A DNA stretch of 35,413 bases, from IMG/VR virus record IMGVR_UViG_3300017748_000035, positions 1 to 35,413 of that record. The stretch is one strand, 5' to 3'. Each line of letters starts with the position of its first letter. Position 1 is the stretch's first letter. This stretch comes from a virus. Below the pieces are notes generated by a model. It saw only the letters and a program-made list of their open reading frames with translations, had not been told where the DNA came from and ran no database searches. The position numbers and the translations under genes were made by a program. Positions 28,949-35,413 of this stretch are shown in pieces.

Positions 28949-29820
28949 GTAAAACAGTAGATAATATAATTGCTTATAGAATAATTTCTATGTTAGTAAA
29001 ACCTTTTAAAGACACTGATGCTTTTAAAGAAGGTATTATTGACGAGAGAGGTAAGATCCTTAAGAAAGCTAACAAGCTGACTACTACTAAGGAAAAGAAC
29101 GCATATACCTTTTTACATAGATTAATATTCAAACTAAAGCAGTTCGTAGAAAAAGCTCCTGGTGGTAAAACCAGACTGGGCTCACTTGCTGCAGCATATT
29201 ATCTAATTCGTGAAGCATATGAAGGACAAGAGTCAGTACATATATTGCGTGAAAAATATGAAGACTTAATATCAAAAGATATTTCTCTATTAGAAGAAGA
29301 ATTATTAGTCGAAGAAGTTATTGAACATCTATATTGGAATATGTTTAATATCGAAGCAAAGTCGCCTGCACAACAAGCAGCAATCGCAATCTCTATGAAA
29401 AAAGCTGGTAAAAAACCAAAAGACCAGACTGATGAAGAAGTTGCTGCAAACTCAGTGTCAGGTGGGGGAGTAGATTTATCCCCAACAGTTAGAATGAAAA
29501 AGGGTAGAAAGTTTGCTACATTTCAAGTATCAGGCGATGTCCTTAAAAAGTTTAAATCAGGGAAAAAGAAATATTCTAAATGGAAAGAGTATCTGAATAT
29601 GTCAGATGATACACAATCTGCCATATATAATTATGCTCGTAAAAATCCGAAAGGTGTCATAGTCTTACAAACAAAAGAGGGTGATACTAAAGCAATAAGA
29701 TTTAATAGAAATGGTGGAGGAAGTTGGAGACATATCAAAAGACCTGTAGCAAGGTCAGTTGGTAAAAGCACTATGCTTAACCAACCAAACGATATCGTAG
29801 TATCAACTACAGCATTATAA
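28945..29820 (+). CDS. conserved hypothetical phage protein
   Basis: This is a 291-residue protein. The N-terminal part (AYRIISMLVKPFKDTDAFKEG, TTTKEKNAYTFLHRLIFKLKQF) is recognisable from T4-like marine phages as a conserved unknown. A middle helix (LLEEELLVEEVIEHLYWNMFN) and a C-terminal domain rich in basic and beta-prone residues (GRKFATFQVSGDVLKKF...KAIRFNRNGGGSWRHI) follow. No enzymatic motif is visible. Its start overlaps the upstream stop (ATGA), and its stop overlaps the spanin start (TAATG). A virion role is likely by context only. Confidence 0.7.
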   Translation: MSKTVDNIIAYRIISMLVKPFKDTDAFKEGIIDERGKILKKANKLTTTKEKNAYTFLHRLIFKLKQFVEKAPGGKTRLGSLAAAYYLIREAYEGQESVHILREKYEDLISKDISLLEEELLVEEVIEHLYWNMFNIEAKSPAQQAAIAISMKKAGKKPKDQTDEEVAANSVSGGGVDLSPTVRMKKGRKFATFQVSGDVLKKFKSGKKKYSKWKEYLNMSDDTQSAIYNYARKNPKGVIVLQTKEGDTKAIRFNRNGGGSWRHIKRPVARSVGKSTMLNQPNDIVVSTTAL

Positions 29821-30437
29821 TGTTTTCATTAATTACTATACTTGGGTGGATACCCACTTCAATTTATTTTGGTATTACAGCTGTTGGCTTAATAGGACTT
29901 GTAATAGTTTCTATTTTACCACTTATACCTAAAAGTTGGGGATTAGTTTTTGGATTATTATTTGGCGTCGGATCGTTTCTATTGGGTGCTGTTTGGACTA
30001 GTGGTCCGATTATCGAAGAGCTAAATAACATGAAAGAAGAAATGAAACTTATTGAAGCTGAAGCTGAAAAAGTTTCTAACGAGTTAGCTCAAGAATATGA
30101 AGCAGACAGCAATAGAATAACAAGTAATGGAAATAAAATAAGTGAGAAGGTCAATGAACTACTTAATGAAAACGATGATGCTCAGTGTAGTATTCCTGAC
30201 GATGTTAGGTTGCTCCACGACAGTGCCATTAAAAATGAAGTTCCCGACACCACCAGAAGTACTGATGGAGGAGGGGAAGAAAATGGAGACGATAGAGGAG
30301 AGGAAAAACTCCGACTCTCAGAATTAACAACGATAACTGTAGATAACTACACCTCTTGTAATGAAGTAAGAAGGCAACTTCAACAATTACAAAGATGGGT
30401 AGGAGAAATGCAAAGGGTACACAACTATGGCGAGTGA
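29820..30437 (+). CDS. i-spanin-like (Rz-type) inner membrane protein
   Basis: This 205-residue protein has an N-terminal hydrophobic region with probably two membrane segments (about 4-36 and 41-62), then a coiled coil (IIEELNNMKEEMKLIEAEAEKVSNELAQEYE) and the Rz-like end CSIPDDVRLLHDSA. A lipoprotein gene is nested in another frame, the classic Rz/Rz1 layout. Spanins join the inner and outer membranes and complete lysis of Gram-negative hosts. The double hydrophobic N-terminus and a ~60-residue acidic extension after the Rz motif are longer than usual. It starts by TAATG coupling. Confidence 0.8.
   Translation: MFSLITILGWIPTSIYFGITAVGLIGLVIVSILPLIPKSWGLVFGLLFGVGSFLLGAVWTSGPIIEELNNMKEEMKLIEAEAEKVSNELAQEYEADSNRITSNGNKISEKVNELLNENDDAQCSIPDDVRLLHDSAIKNEVPDTTRSTDGGGEENGDDRGEEKLRLSELTTITVDNYTSCNEVRRQLQQLQRWVGEMQRVHNYGE
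30154..30327 (+). CDS. nested o-spanin (Rz1-type) outer-membrane lipoprotein
   Basis: This 57-residue protein lies wholly inside the i-spanin gene in the +1 frame. It has a signal peptide with lipobox MLGC (Cys20) followed by STT, then a short Pro-containing mature part (KFPTPPEVL). GAGAAGG lies just before ATG 30154; a GTG at 30142 and ATG 30166 are alternatives. The outer-membrane lipoprotein would bind the i-spanin coiled coil across the periplasm. The lipobox, prolines and nesting make this a convincing Rz1. Confidence 0.82.
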   Translation: MNYLMKTMMLSVVFLTMLGCSTTVPLKMKFPTPPEVLMEEGKKMETIEERKNSDSQN

Positions 30438-30843
30438 AGTCGAAATAGCAAAGAATCAAGTCGAAATATCTAACCTGAAGAATGATATTCAGAAGATCGA
30501 TGTATCTATTGAGAAGATAGGTGAAGCCACTTCTCAAATATCTAAGCTACTAGCTGTACATGACAGTAGATTAGATTCGGGAGAAGAAACCGATGAAGAA
30601 ATTAAGAGAGATATTAAGGTACTGCATCAGCGAATTACCGAAGGTGCGAAAGAAGTCGTCACTGCTATCCATCAGTCAGAAAAGGCAATTAATGATACTG
30701 CTAGTCGACAGCATGCCAAAATGTCTGAAGAAATAACGAATTTAGATAACAAAGTTGTAAAACTGGAGCAATATAAGTGGTATGTCATGGGCATAATTGC
30801 TAGTATTGCAGGTGGTATGGGACTACTTGGTTATCTTATGTAA
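30427..30843 (+). CDS. XhlA-like coiled-coil protein with C-terminal membrane anchor
   Basis: This 138-residue protein has residues 1-115 forming long charged helices (VEIAKNQVEISNLKNDIQKID...NLDNKVVKLEQ) and one transmembrane helix at the C-terminus (YVMGIIASIAGGMGLLGYLM). This resembles the XhlA/hemolysin-type membrane proteins next to lysis genes. It overlaps the i-spanin by 11 nt, so a lysis or envelope role is likely, whether as holin partner or otherwise unproved. No endolysin is visible in the window. Confidence 0.7.
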   Translation: MASEVEIAKNQVEISNLKNDIQKIDVSIEKIGEATSQISKLLAVHDSRLDSGEETDEEIKRDIKVLHQRITEGAKEVVTAIHQSEKAINDTASRQHAKMSEEITNLDNKVVKLEQYKWYVMGIIASIAGGMGLLGYLM

Positions 30844-30848
30844 GAAAC

Positions 30849-30877
30849 TTTACTTTTAAGTTTTTTTCAACTAATAT
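30849..30877 (+). promoter_or_regulatory. sigma70-like promoter P7 (primase), leaderless-type
   Basis: TTTACT (30849-30854), 17-bp spacer (TTTAAGTTTTTTTCAAC, close to P1), TAATAT (30872-30877). The expected +1 is about 30884, one base before the primase ATG 30885. Confidence 0.65.
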
Positions 30878-30884
30878 TATATCT

Positions 30885-31898
30885 ATGATTTATGTGGACG
30901 CAAAATATGCGAGTATGCTTGCACCTCGTGTAAGAAACTTTAAACAACAGAAGGATTATCTATGGAACTTTTCCTGTCCTCTCTGTGGAGACTCACAAAA
31001 AAATCAATCAAAAGCTAGAGGATATATCTATAGAAAAGAGTCCTCGTTATTTTACAAGTGCCATAACTGTCAAGCTGGCAGTAGTCTAGGCAACTTGCTC
31101 AAGCAGGTTGACCAAAGAATCTATAATGAGTACTCCCTTGAAAAATTTGGTAGTACTAATAATAAACATATTACAGATAAACCTGATTTAGAAATATTCA
31201 AAACAGATACGAACTTGGCTTATACCTCGCTAAAACATGCCAACTTAGTATCTACTTTGGATAACTCGCACCCAATCAAGAAGTTCTTGTTAAGACGACA
31301 CATAAATCACGATCTTCATCAACACTTCTTTTGGGTGCCCAGATTTAAAGAATGGGTGAATAATAATATAGTCATGAAGTTTCATCAGATAGAAAGTGAT
31401 GAGCCAAGATTAGTTATACCATTTTACAATGAAGAAAAAGAATTAATAGCGATACAAGGCAGATCTTTCGGAAATGAAACACCTAAGTATTATACAATCA
31501 AAACAAATGAAAAAAATCATAAAGTATATGGTCTCGACCGAGTAGATAAAGATAGACATGTTTATGTTGTCGAAGGTCCAATCGATAGTTTGTTTCTAGA
31601 TAATTGTATTGCTACAGCTGGTGCTGACTTTAATATACCACAAGTCAGTCAGTTTAAAGATAACTGTACTATCGTATTTGATAATGAACCAAGAAACTCT
31701 GCCATAGTAAAGCAGATTGAGAAAATGATTAATCATGGGTTTCGTGTTTGTTTATGGAATGATAGTGTGAAAGAAAAAGATATTAATGAAATGATTATGG
31801 CAGGTAAAACACCTCTAACAATACATGCTCTTATAGAACATAATAGTGTAGAGGGTGTTGATGCTGTGGCTAAATTTAACTTATGGAGAAAATGCTAA
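30885..31898 (+). CDS. 61: gp61 DNA primase
   Basis: This 337-residue protein matches T4 gp61 in size (342). The N-terminal zinc finger has C31-x2-C34 and C59-x2-C62 (CPLC, CHNC). The TOPRIM core shows VYVVEGPIDS and IVFDNEPRNS, followed by KDINEMIMAG. It makes RNA primers on the lagging strand with helicase gp41. The ATG is 8 nt from the -10 box and has no ribosome site. Its stop overlaps the next ATG (TAATG). Confidence 0.94.
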   Translation: MIYVDAKYASMLAPRVRNFKQQKDYLWNFSCPLCGDSQKNQSKARGYIYRKESSLFYKCHNCQAGSSLGNLLKQVDQRIYNEYSLEKFGSTNNKHITDKPDLEIFKTDTNLAYTSLKHANLVSTLDNSHPIKKFLLRRHINHDLHQHFFWVPRFKEWVNNNIVMKFHQIESDEPRLVIPFYNEEKELIAIQGRSFGNETPKYYTIKTNEKNHKVYGLDRVDKDRHVYVVEGPIDSLFLDNCIATAGADFNIPQVSQFKDNCTIVFDNEPRNSAIVKQIEKMINHGFRVCLWNDSVKEKDINEMIMAGKTPLTIHALIEHNSVEGVDAVAKFNLWRKC

Positions 31899-32398
31899 TG
31901 AGCGAAGTTCCTTTTGATAGAGCAGACTTATTAAAAGATTATATTCATGATGTAGAAATTACTGAAGACTTGGTAAGAAACTTTTGTAAAATTATTCAAG
32001 ATGATAATCCTTTACACTTTGGTGATGAAGAGGGTAATGTTATGCCAGGAGCATTAATGATATCCTTATTGTATTCTAATCCTGTTCCTGGATTTTTTAT
32101 TAGAAATTTTAAAATTAATTTCCTAGCACCAATACACTTTCCTACAACAGTAAAATGTTATCGAAAAGTATGGAAAGCTACAGATAGAAAAGCAGGTGAA
32201 CTTGGTGAAGGTATATTCGCTATAAAAGACATGAGCGATGGCATCATAAAAGCTAAAGGCAGTGGTCAAGTATTTAGACCAACCAAAAGATTAATGGAGA
32301 CATTTGAACAAGGTGTCGATAGAAACTTTTTTAAATCAAGCGACCCAAACTTTGAAAGAAGACATTGGGTCAATCCCGAAGGGAAGGAGATAAAATGA
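31898..32398 (+). CDS. MaoC-like hotdog-fold protein
   Basis: This is a 166-residue protein. The start is placed at 31898 (TAATG overlap, GGAGA 9 nt upstream); an ATG at 31883 would add five residues. VRNFCKIIQDDNPLHFGDEEGNVMPGALMI fits the MaoC/(R)-hydratase motif with the catalytic Asp and His (D36, H40), and the rest (FKINFLAPIHFP, KVWKATDRKAGELGEGIF) fits a hotdog fold. Relatives hydrate (R)-enoyl-CoA or act on acyl-ACP. It is an unexpected metabolic gene next to primase; the C-terminal ~40 residues extend beyond the fold. Confidence 0.78.
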   Translation: MSEVPFDRADLLKDYIHDVEITEDLVRNFCKIIQDDNPLHFGDEEGNVMPGALMISLLYSNPVPGFFIRNFKINFLAPIHFPTTVKCYRKVWKATDRKAGELGEGIFAIKDMSDGIIKAKGSGQVFRPTKRLMETFEQGVDRNFFKSSDPNFERRHWVNPEGKEIK

Positions 32399-32877
32399 CA
32401 GACGATAAAGATAATATACAAGATGCTGAAATAGTTGATATCAACGAATATGCTGCGAAAAAATTTGATGCGGATAGGTTGGAGGAAGTTAGAAAGCAAC
32501 ATGAGTATGAGCAAAACTTTATTCTTACACCACTTTGGGAAGCACTAACAAGTATTAAAACTGGGAAGCAAGCAATAAGTGCATCAATGGGTATGTTAAT
32601 TGCTGCGAAAGATATACTTGTGCTCGAGATGGGTAAAGAGCAAGCAAAGGTTATTATTGGAACCTTAGATTTTGATACCATCGATTTAGTTTCTATTGAG
32701 AAAAGACCAATGGGAAGTAATGAGGAAGTAAATTATGATATACGAAGTGAAAATGATGAACCTCTTCAGATACCAGATTCGCCAGCTAATGACAATATAG
32801 TTGACATAAATGAGAATACCAATTTAGAATTTACTAAAACTGAACGAGGAGATGATGATGAAGAAAGCACTGATTGA
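32395..32877 (+). CDS. hypothetical acidic protein
   Basis: This 160-residue protein starts at an ATGA overlap with AAGGAG upstream. A helical, conserved-looking core (FILTPLWEALTSIKTGKQAISASMGMLIAAKDIL) is flanked by acidic ends (NIQDAEIVDINEYAA and RGDDDEESTD). No membrane segment or known motif is recognised. It overlaps the next gene by 20 nt. Confidence 0.65.
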   Translation: MTDDKDNIQDAEIVDINEYAAKKFDADRLEEVRKQHEYEQNFILTPLWEALTSIKTGKQAISASMGMLIAAKDILVLEMGKEQAKVIIGTLDFDTIDLVSIEKRPMGSNEEVNYDIRSENDEPLQIPDSPANDNIVDINENTNLEFTKTERGDDDEESTD

Positions 32878-33220
32878 AGAAAAGTGGGAAGATGAGGATT
32901 ATATAGAAGAATCCAAACCCAAAAGGGTTGTCACTAATTTTGTTAATGGTGAGTGGATTGATAGGATTTATGGTGGTGGCTATGTTGCTGCACAACGCAG
33001 ATTACTACAAGGTGAGTTCGGTGAAGAATATAAAGGTAAAATAGAAGAAAAAAAGTTTAGACGATATCGTACTGACCATATGAAAACCACTGGAGTTTAT
33101 TATCAGAAGTATTTTCATACCTCTGATGGCAGGTGGTTTGATAATAGTGGGATGCCCTGTGAGAGACCCCACCATGAGCCCAAACAGGCTGATATAGACG
33201 ATAACGAGGATGATGAATAG
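32858..33220 (+). CDS. hypothetical protein with basic centre and acidic tail
   Basis: This is a 120-residue protein. Three successive in-frame ATGs (32852, 32855, 32858) follow GAGGAG; 32858 has the best spacing. The centre is basic and aromatic (RLLQGEFGEEYKGKIEEKKFRRYRTDHMKTTGVYYQKYF), with TSDGRWFDNSGMPCERPHHEP near the end and a DDNEDDE tail. No family is recognised. Confidence 0.65.
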   Translation: MKKALIEEKWEDEDYIEESKPKRVVTNFVNGEWIDRIYGGGYVAAQRRLLQGEFGEEYKGKIEEKKFRRYRTDHMKTTGVYYQKYFHTSDGRWFDNSGMPCERPHHEPKQADIDDNEDDE

Positions 33221-33231
33221 GGTAAGTATAT

Positions 33232-33786
33232 ATGGTTGAAGAACGACTCAGAAAGATCGATGGAAAGTCTCTGTGGTATTTTGATAATATCTTTACTTTC
33301 GAAGAACGAGAAAGACTATATAGTTATTGCTTAAACAAAAAGTATTCGCTAAGTGGCTCTGATGTACAAAGATTGGAGACTAAAGGCGACTATAACTTAT
33401 ATTGTAATCTCTCTCTCGTTGATGTGGAAAATATGGGGATAGAGGATATAAGCAATTACTCCCACATCAAACACCACTTAGATGACTATACAATAACACA
33501 AGCTAGGATTAACCTTAGTACAATCCAGGATAAAAATCGTTTTCATTGCGATACTGGTGCTGAGCATAATTTAACCATGCTATATTATCCCAACATGGAA
33601 TGGGAAAAGTCTTGGGGTGGACAAACACTGTTTACTAACTCAACCAACGATACCCTAGACTGGGCATCGTTCTATATTCCAGGGAGGATAATTTTATTCG
33701 ATGGCACAATACCCCACACAATCAACCCACCAACAATCCACAGCCCAACGCACAGATTTTCAATCGTCATTCAGTATGGAAAATAA
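33232..33786 (+). CDS. 2OG-Fe(II) oxygenase, prolyl-hydroxylase-like
   Basis: This 184-residue protein has FHCDTG (H105, D107), IPHTINPP (H162) and HRFSIVIQY (R175), in the correct order and spacing for the double-stranded beta-helix of 2OG oxygenases, plus SWGGQTLF and RIILFDGT. Such genes are very frequent in T4-like marine phages. The substrate (protein, nucleotide or other) is unknown. It has no similarity in motif context to the TET/JBP enzyme at 12115 and lacks its (S/T)LExFF tail. nrdA follows in 2 nt. Confidence 0.85.
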   Translation: MVEERLRKIDGKSLWYFDNIFTFEERERLYSYCLNKKYSLSGSDVQRLETKGDYNLYCNLSLVDVENMGIEDISNYSHIKHHLDDYTITQARINLSTIQDKNRFHCDTGAEHNLTMLYYPNMEWEKSWGGQTLFTNSTNDTLDWASFYIPGRIILFDGTIPHTINPPTIHSPTHRFSIVIQYGK

Positions 33787-33787
33787 A

Positions 33788-35413
33788 ATGGAAGATAAAT
33801 TAATTTCAGAGATACATGGTATCACAATAGACTATACTAGAGATTCTCTACTAGATGATGCTGGTAAAATACGATTAAGAGAATCGTATATGAAAGATGA
33901 TGAAACTTCTCCGCAAGAAAGATTCGCTTTTGTATCAAAAACTTTTTCATCTAATCCTGAACATGCTCAAAGGTTGTATGATTATTCATCTCAACATTGG
34001 CTAAGTTATGCCACTCCTATTTTATCTTATGGTAGAAGTAAAAGAGGATTGCCTATTAGTTGTTTCTTAAATTATATTGAAGATTCTTCTGAAGGATTAG
34101 TACAAAATTTATCAGAAACTAACTGGTTGTCAATGTCAGGTGGTGGTGTAGGCATAGGATTCGGTATTCGTAGTGCCGATGATAAATCTACTGGTGTTAT
34201 GCCACATATGAAAATGTATGACGCATCTTCATTAGCATATCGTCAAGGTCGTACAAGAAGAGGTAGCTATGCTGCGTACTTAAATATTGACCATCCTGAT
34301 ATTAAAGAATTTATTGAAATGAGAAAGCCGACTGGCGATCCTAACATGCGAGCATTAAATATGCACCATGGTATTAATATCCCACACAGCTTTATGCAGA
34401 TTATCGAAAACTGTATGAAGAATGAAAACTGTGATGATAAATGGGCACTCAAGGATCCGCATAATGGAAAAGTAAAAGAGTATGTATCGGCTAGAGAATT
34501 ATGGCAAAGTATTTTAGAAACTCGTATGATGACTGGTGAGCCATATCTACACTTCATTGACACTAGCAACGAACAGATGCCAGAGTTCCTAAAAGAAAAG
34601 GGTTTGAAAATTCACCAAAGTAATTTATGTTCAGAGATTATACTTCCTACTAATGAGGAAAGAACTGCTGTATGTTGTTTATCATCTTTGAACTTAGAAC
34701 ACTATGATGAGTGGTCAAAAAATAAAACATTCCTGAAAGATGTAGCTGAAATGCTTGATAATGTTTTGCAGTATTTTATTGATAATGCTAGACCTGAATT
34801 ATCTCGTGCCAAGTATTCAGCTGAGCAAGAAAGATCTATTGGGATAGGTGCTTTGGGTTTTCATGCTTACTTACAGAAAAATGGAATACCTTATGAAAGT
34901 GCCATAGCAGGAAATAGAAATGAAAAGATTTTTAAACATATTAGAACTGGACTGGATAAAGCAAACATTGAGATGGGTATTGAGCGAGGGGAAGCACCTG
35001 ATGCTACTGGTACTGGTCGGAGGTTTAGCCACATGCTTGCTATTGCTCCTAATGCTAGTAGTAGCATTATCATGGGTAATACTTCTCCTAGTATCGAGCC
35101 TTTTCGAGCTAATGCTTATCGTCAAGATACACTTTCTGGATCTCATACCAATAAGAATAAATTCCTTCAGAAACTACTGGAGAAAAAAAGTAAAGAGAGC
35201 AAGTTAAATCTAGATGATGAATGGTCAAGTATTATAGCAAATGATGGTTCAGTACAGCATCTAAAATACCTAACAGATTTAGAGAAAGATGTATATAAAA
35301 CATCTATGGAGATGAACCAACAATGGATTATAAACCATGCCAGTGAAAGACAAAAATATATTGACCAAGCACAGTCAGTTAATTTATTCTTTAGACCTGA
35401 CGCAGATATTAAG
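33788..35413 (+). CDS. nrdA: NrdA, class I ribonucleotide reductase large subunit (partial)
   Basis: 542 residues are visible and the frame is open at the window's end. Conserved sites: LPISCFLNYI (first redox Cys), NLCSEIILPT (Asn, active-site Cys and Glu), AVCCLSSLNL (second redox Cys), SGGGVGIGFG, and PNASSSIIMGNTSPSIEPF. It reduces NDPs to dNDPs for phage DNA synthesis with the radical-generating NrdB. The N-terminus begins directly at the first catalytic-domain helices (LISEIHGITIDYTRDSL), so there is no N-terminal ATP cone, which suggests it lacks dATP inhibition. The C-terminal redox tail lies outside the window. Confidence 0.94.
   Translation, partial: MEDKLISEIHGITIDYTRDSLLDDAGKIRLRESYMKDDETSPQERFAFVSKTFSSNPEHAQRLYDYSSQHWLSYATPILSYGRSKRGLPISCFLNYIEDSSEGLVQNLSETNWLSMSGGGVGIGFGIRSADDKSTGVMPHMKMYDASSLAYRQGRTRRGSYAAYLNIDHPDIKEFIEMRKPTGDPNMRALNMHHGINIPHSFMQIIENCMKNENCDDKWALKDPHNGKVKEYVSARELWQSILETRMMTGEPYLHFIDTSNEQMPEFLKEKGLKIHQSNLCSEIILPTNEERTAVCCLSSLNLEHYDEWSKNKTFLKDVAEMLDNVLQYFIDNARPELSRAKYSAEQERSIGIGALGFHAYLQKNGIPYESAIAGNRNEKIFKHIRTGLDKANIEMGIERGEAPDATGTGRRFSHMLAIAPNASSSIIMGNTSPSIEPFRANAYRQDTLSGSHTNKNKFLQKLLEKKSKESKLNLDDEWSSIIANDGSVQHLKYLTDLEKDVYKTSMEMNQQWIINHASERQKYIDQAQSVNLFFRPDADIK

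Noticed and set aside
34920-35207. 95-residue plus-strand hydrophobic frame inside nrdA
   Set aside because: It is Leu-rich by chance; the conserved NrdA frame covers the same bases and is clearly the coding one.
1-35413. Photosynthesis genes or other cyanophage markers
   Set aside because: None seen in this window; their absence here does not exclude a cyanobacterial host.

Overview
The window is a gene-dense, AT-rich stretch (every convincing gene is on the + strand, and many neighbours overlap as TAATG or ATGA) from a T4-superfamily myovirus. The core is a T4-type replication set: sliding clamp gp45, clamp loader gp44/gp62, RegA, DNA polymerase gp43, UvsX, helicase gp41, primase gp61 and ribonucleotide reductase NrdA. 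Gene order, low GC, an Hsp20, ADxKISEL-type structural proteins and several 'MKxFK' structural/polyprotein genes fit marine T4-like phages of AT-rich hosts (SAR11 or Prochlorococcus-type). The host assignment is inference. No photosystem gene is present to mark it as a cyanophage.

Layout. 1-700: end of an unknown operon, a terminator-like hairpin and a tRNA-Arg(UCU). 700-3461: a DUF3310-like gene, gp45, gp44, gp62, regA. 3471-5632: a fibre-like protein, Hsp20, a small protein. 5670-8153: gp43. 8210-9184: three small envelope-type proteins, including an LPP20-like lipoprotein. 9202-12118: uvsX, an unknown gene, gp41. 12115-15667: a probable DNA base hypermodification operon, with a TET/JBP-type 2-oxoglutarate dioxygenase, a base-J/TAGT-type glycosyltransferase, a 43-residue membrane peptide, a TagD-like cytidylyltransferase, a cupin and a zincin-like metalloprotein. 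15713-17958: unknown proteins. 17952-26563: a block of probable head-packaged or virion proteins, many with capsid-targeting-like peptides and (I/L)xE sites. It includes a ligase-like protein, a 1326-residue polyprotein starting with a nucleotidyltransferase, a protein with an acyl-carrier-protein-like domain, and a repeat-bearing polyprotein. 26565-29820: virion proteins and conserved unknowns. 29820-30843: a lysis/envelope module with a nested spanin pair. 30885-35413: primase, MaoC-like hotdog protein, unknowns, a second 2OG oxygenase, and NrdA running off the end.

Three signals stand out. (1) A family of sigma70-like promoters (TTTACT or TTGACA, 16-17 bp, TAGAAT-like) precedes operon-leading genes. 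In five cases the start codon lies 7-8 nt past the -10 box with no Shine-Dalgarno, which predicts leaderless mRNAs, including those of gp43, gp41 and primase. (2) The TET/JBP enzyme and its glycosyltransferase both end in the same (S/T)LExFF peptide as the DNA polymerase. In T4-type polymerases this tail binds the sliding clamp, so base modification may be tethered to the replisome. (3) Several proteins start with peptides like the T4 internal-protein capsid-targeting sequence and carry (I/L)xE cleavage sites, which suggests a set of enzymes and basic proteins packaged and processed in the prohead.
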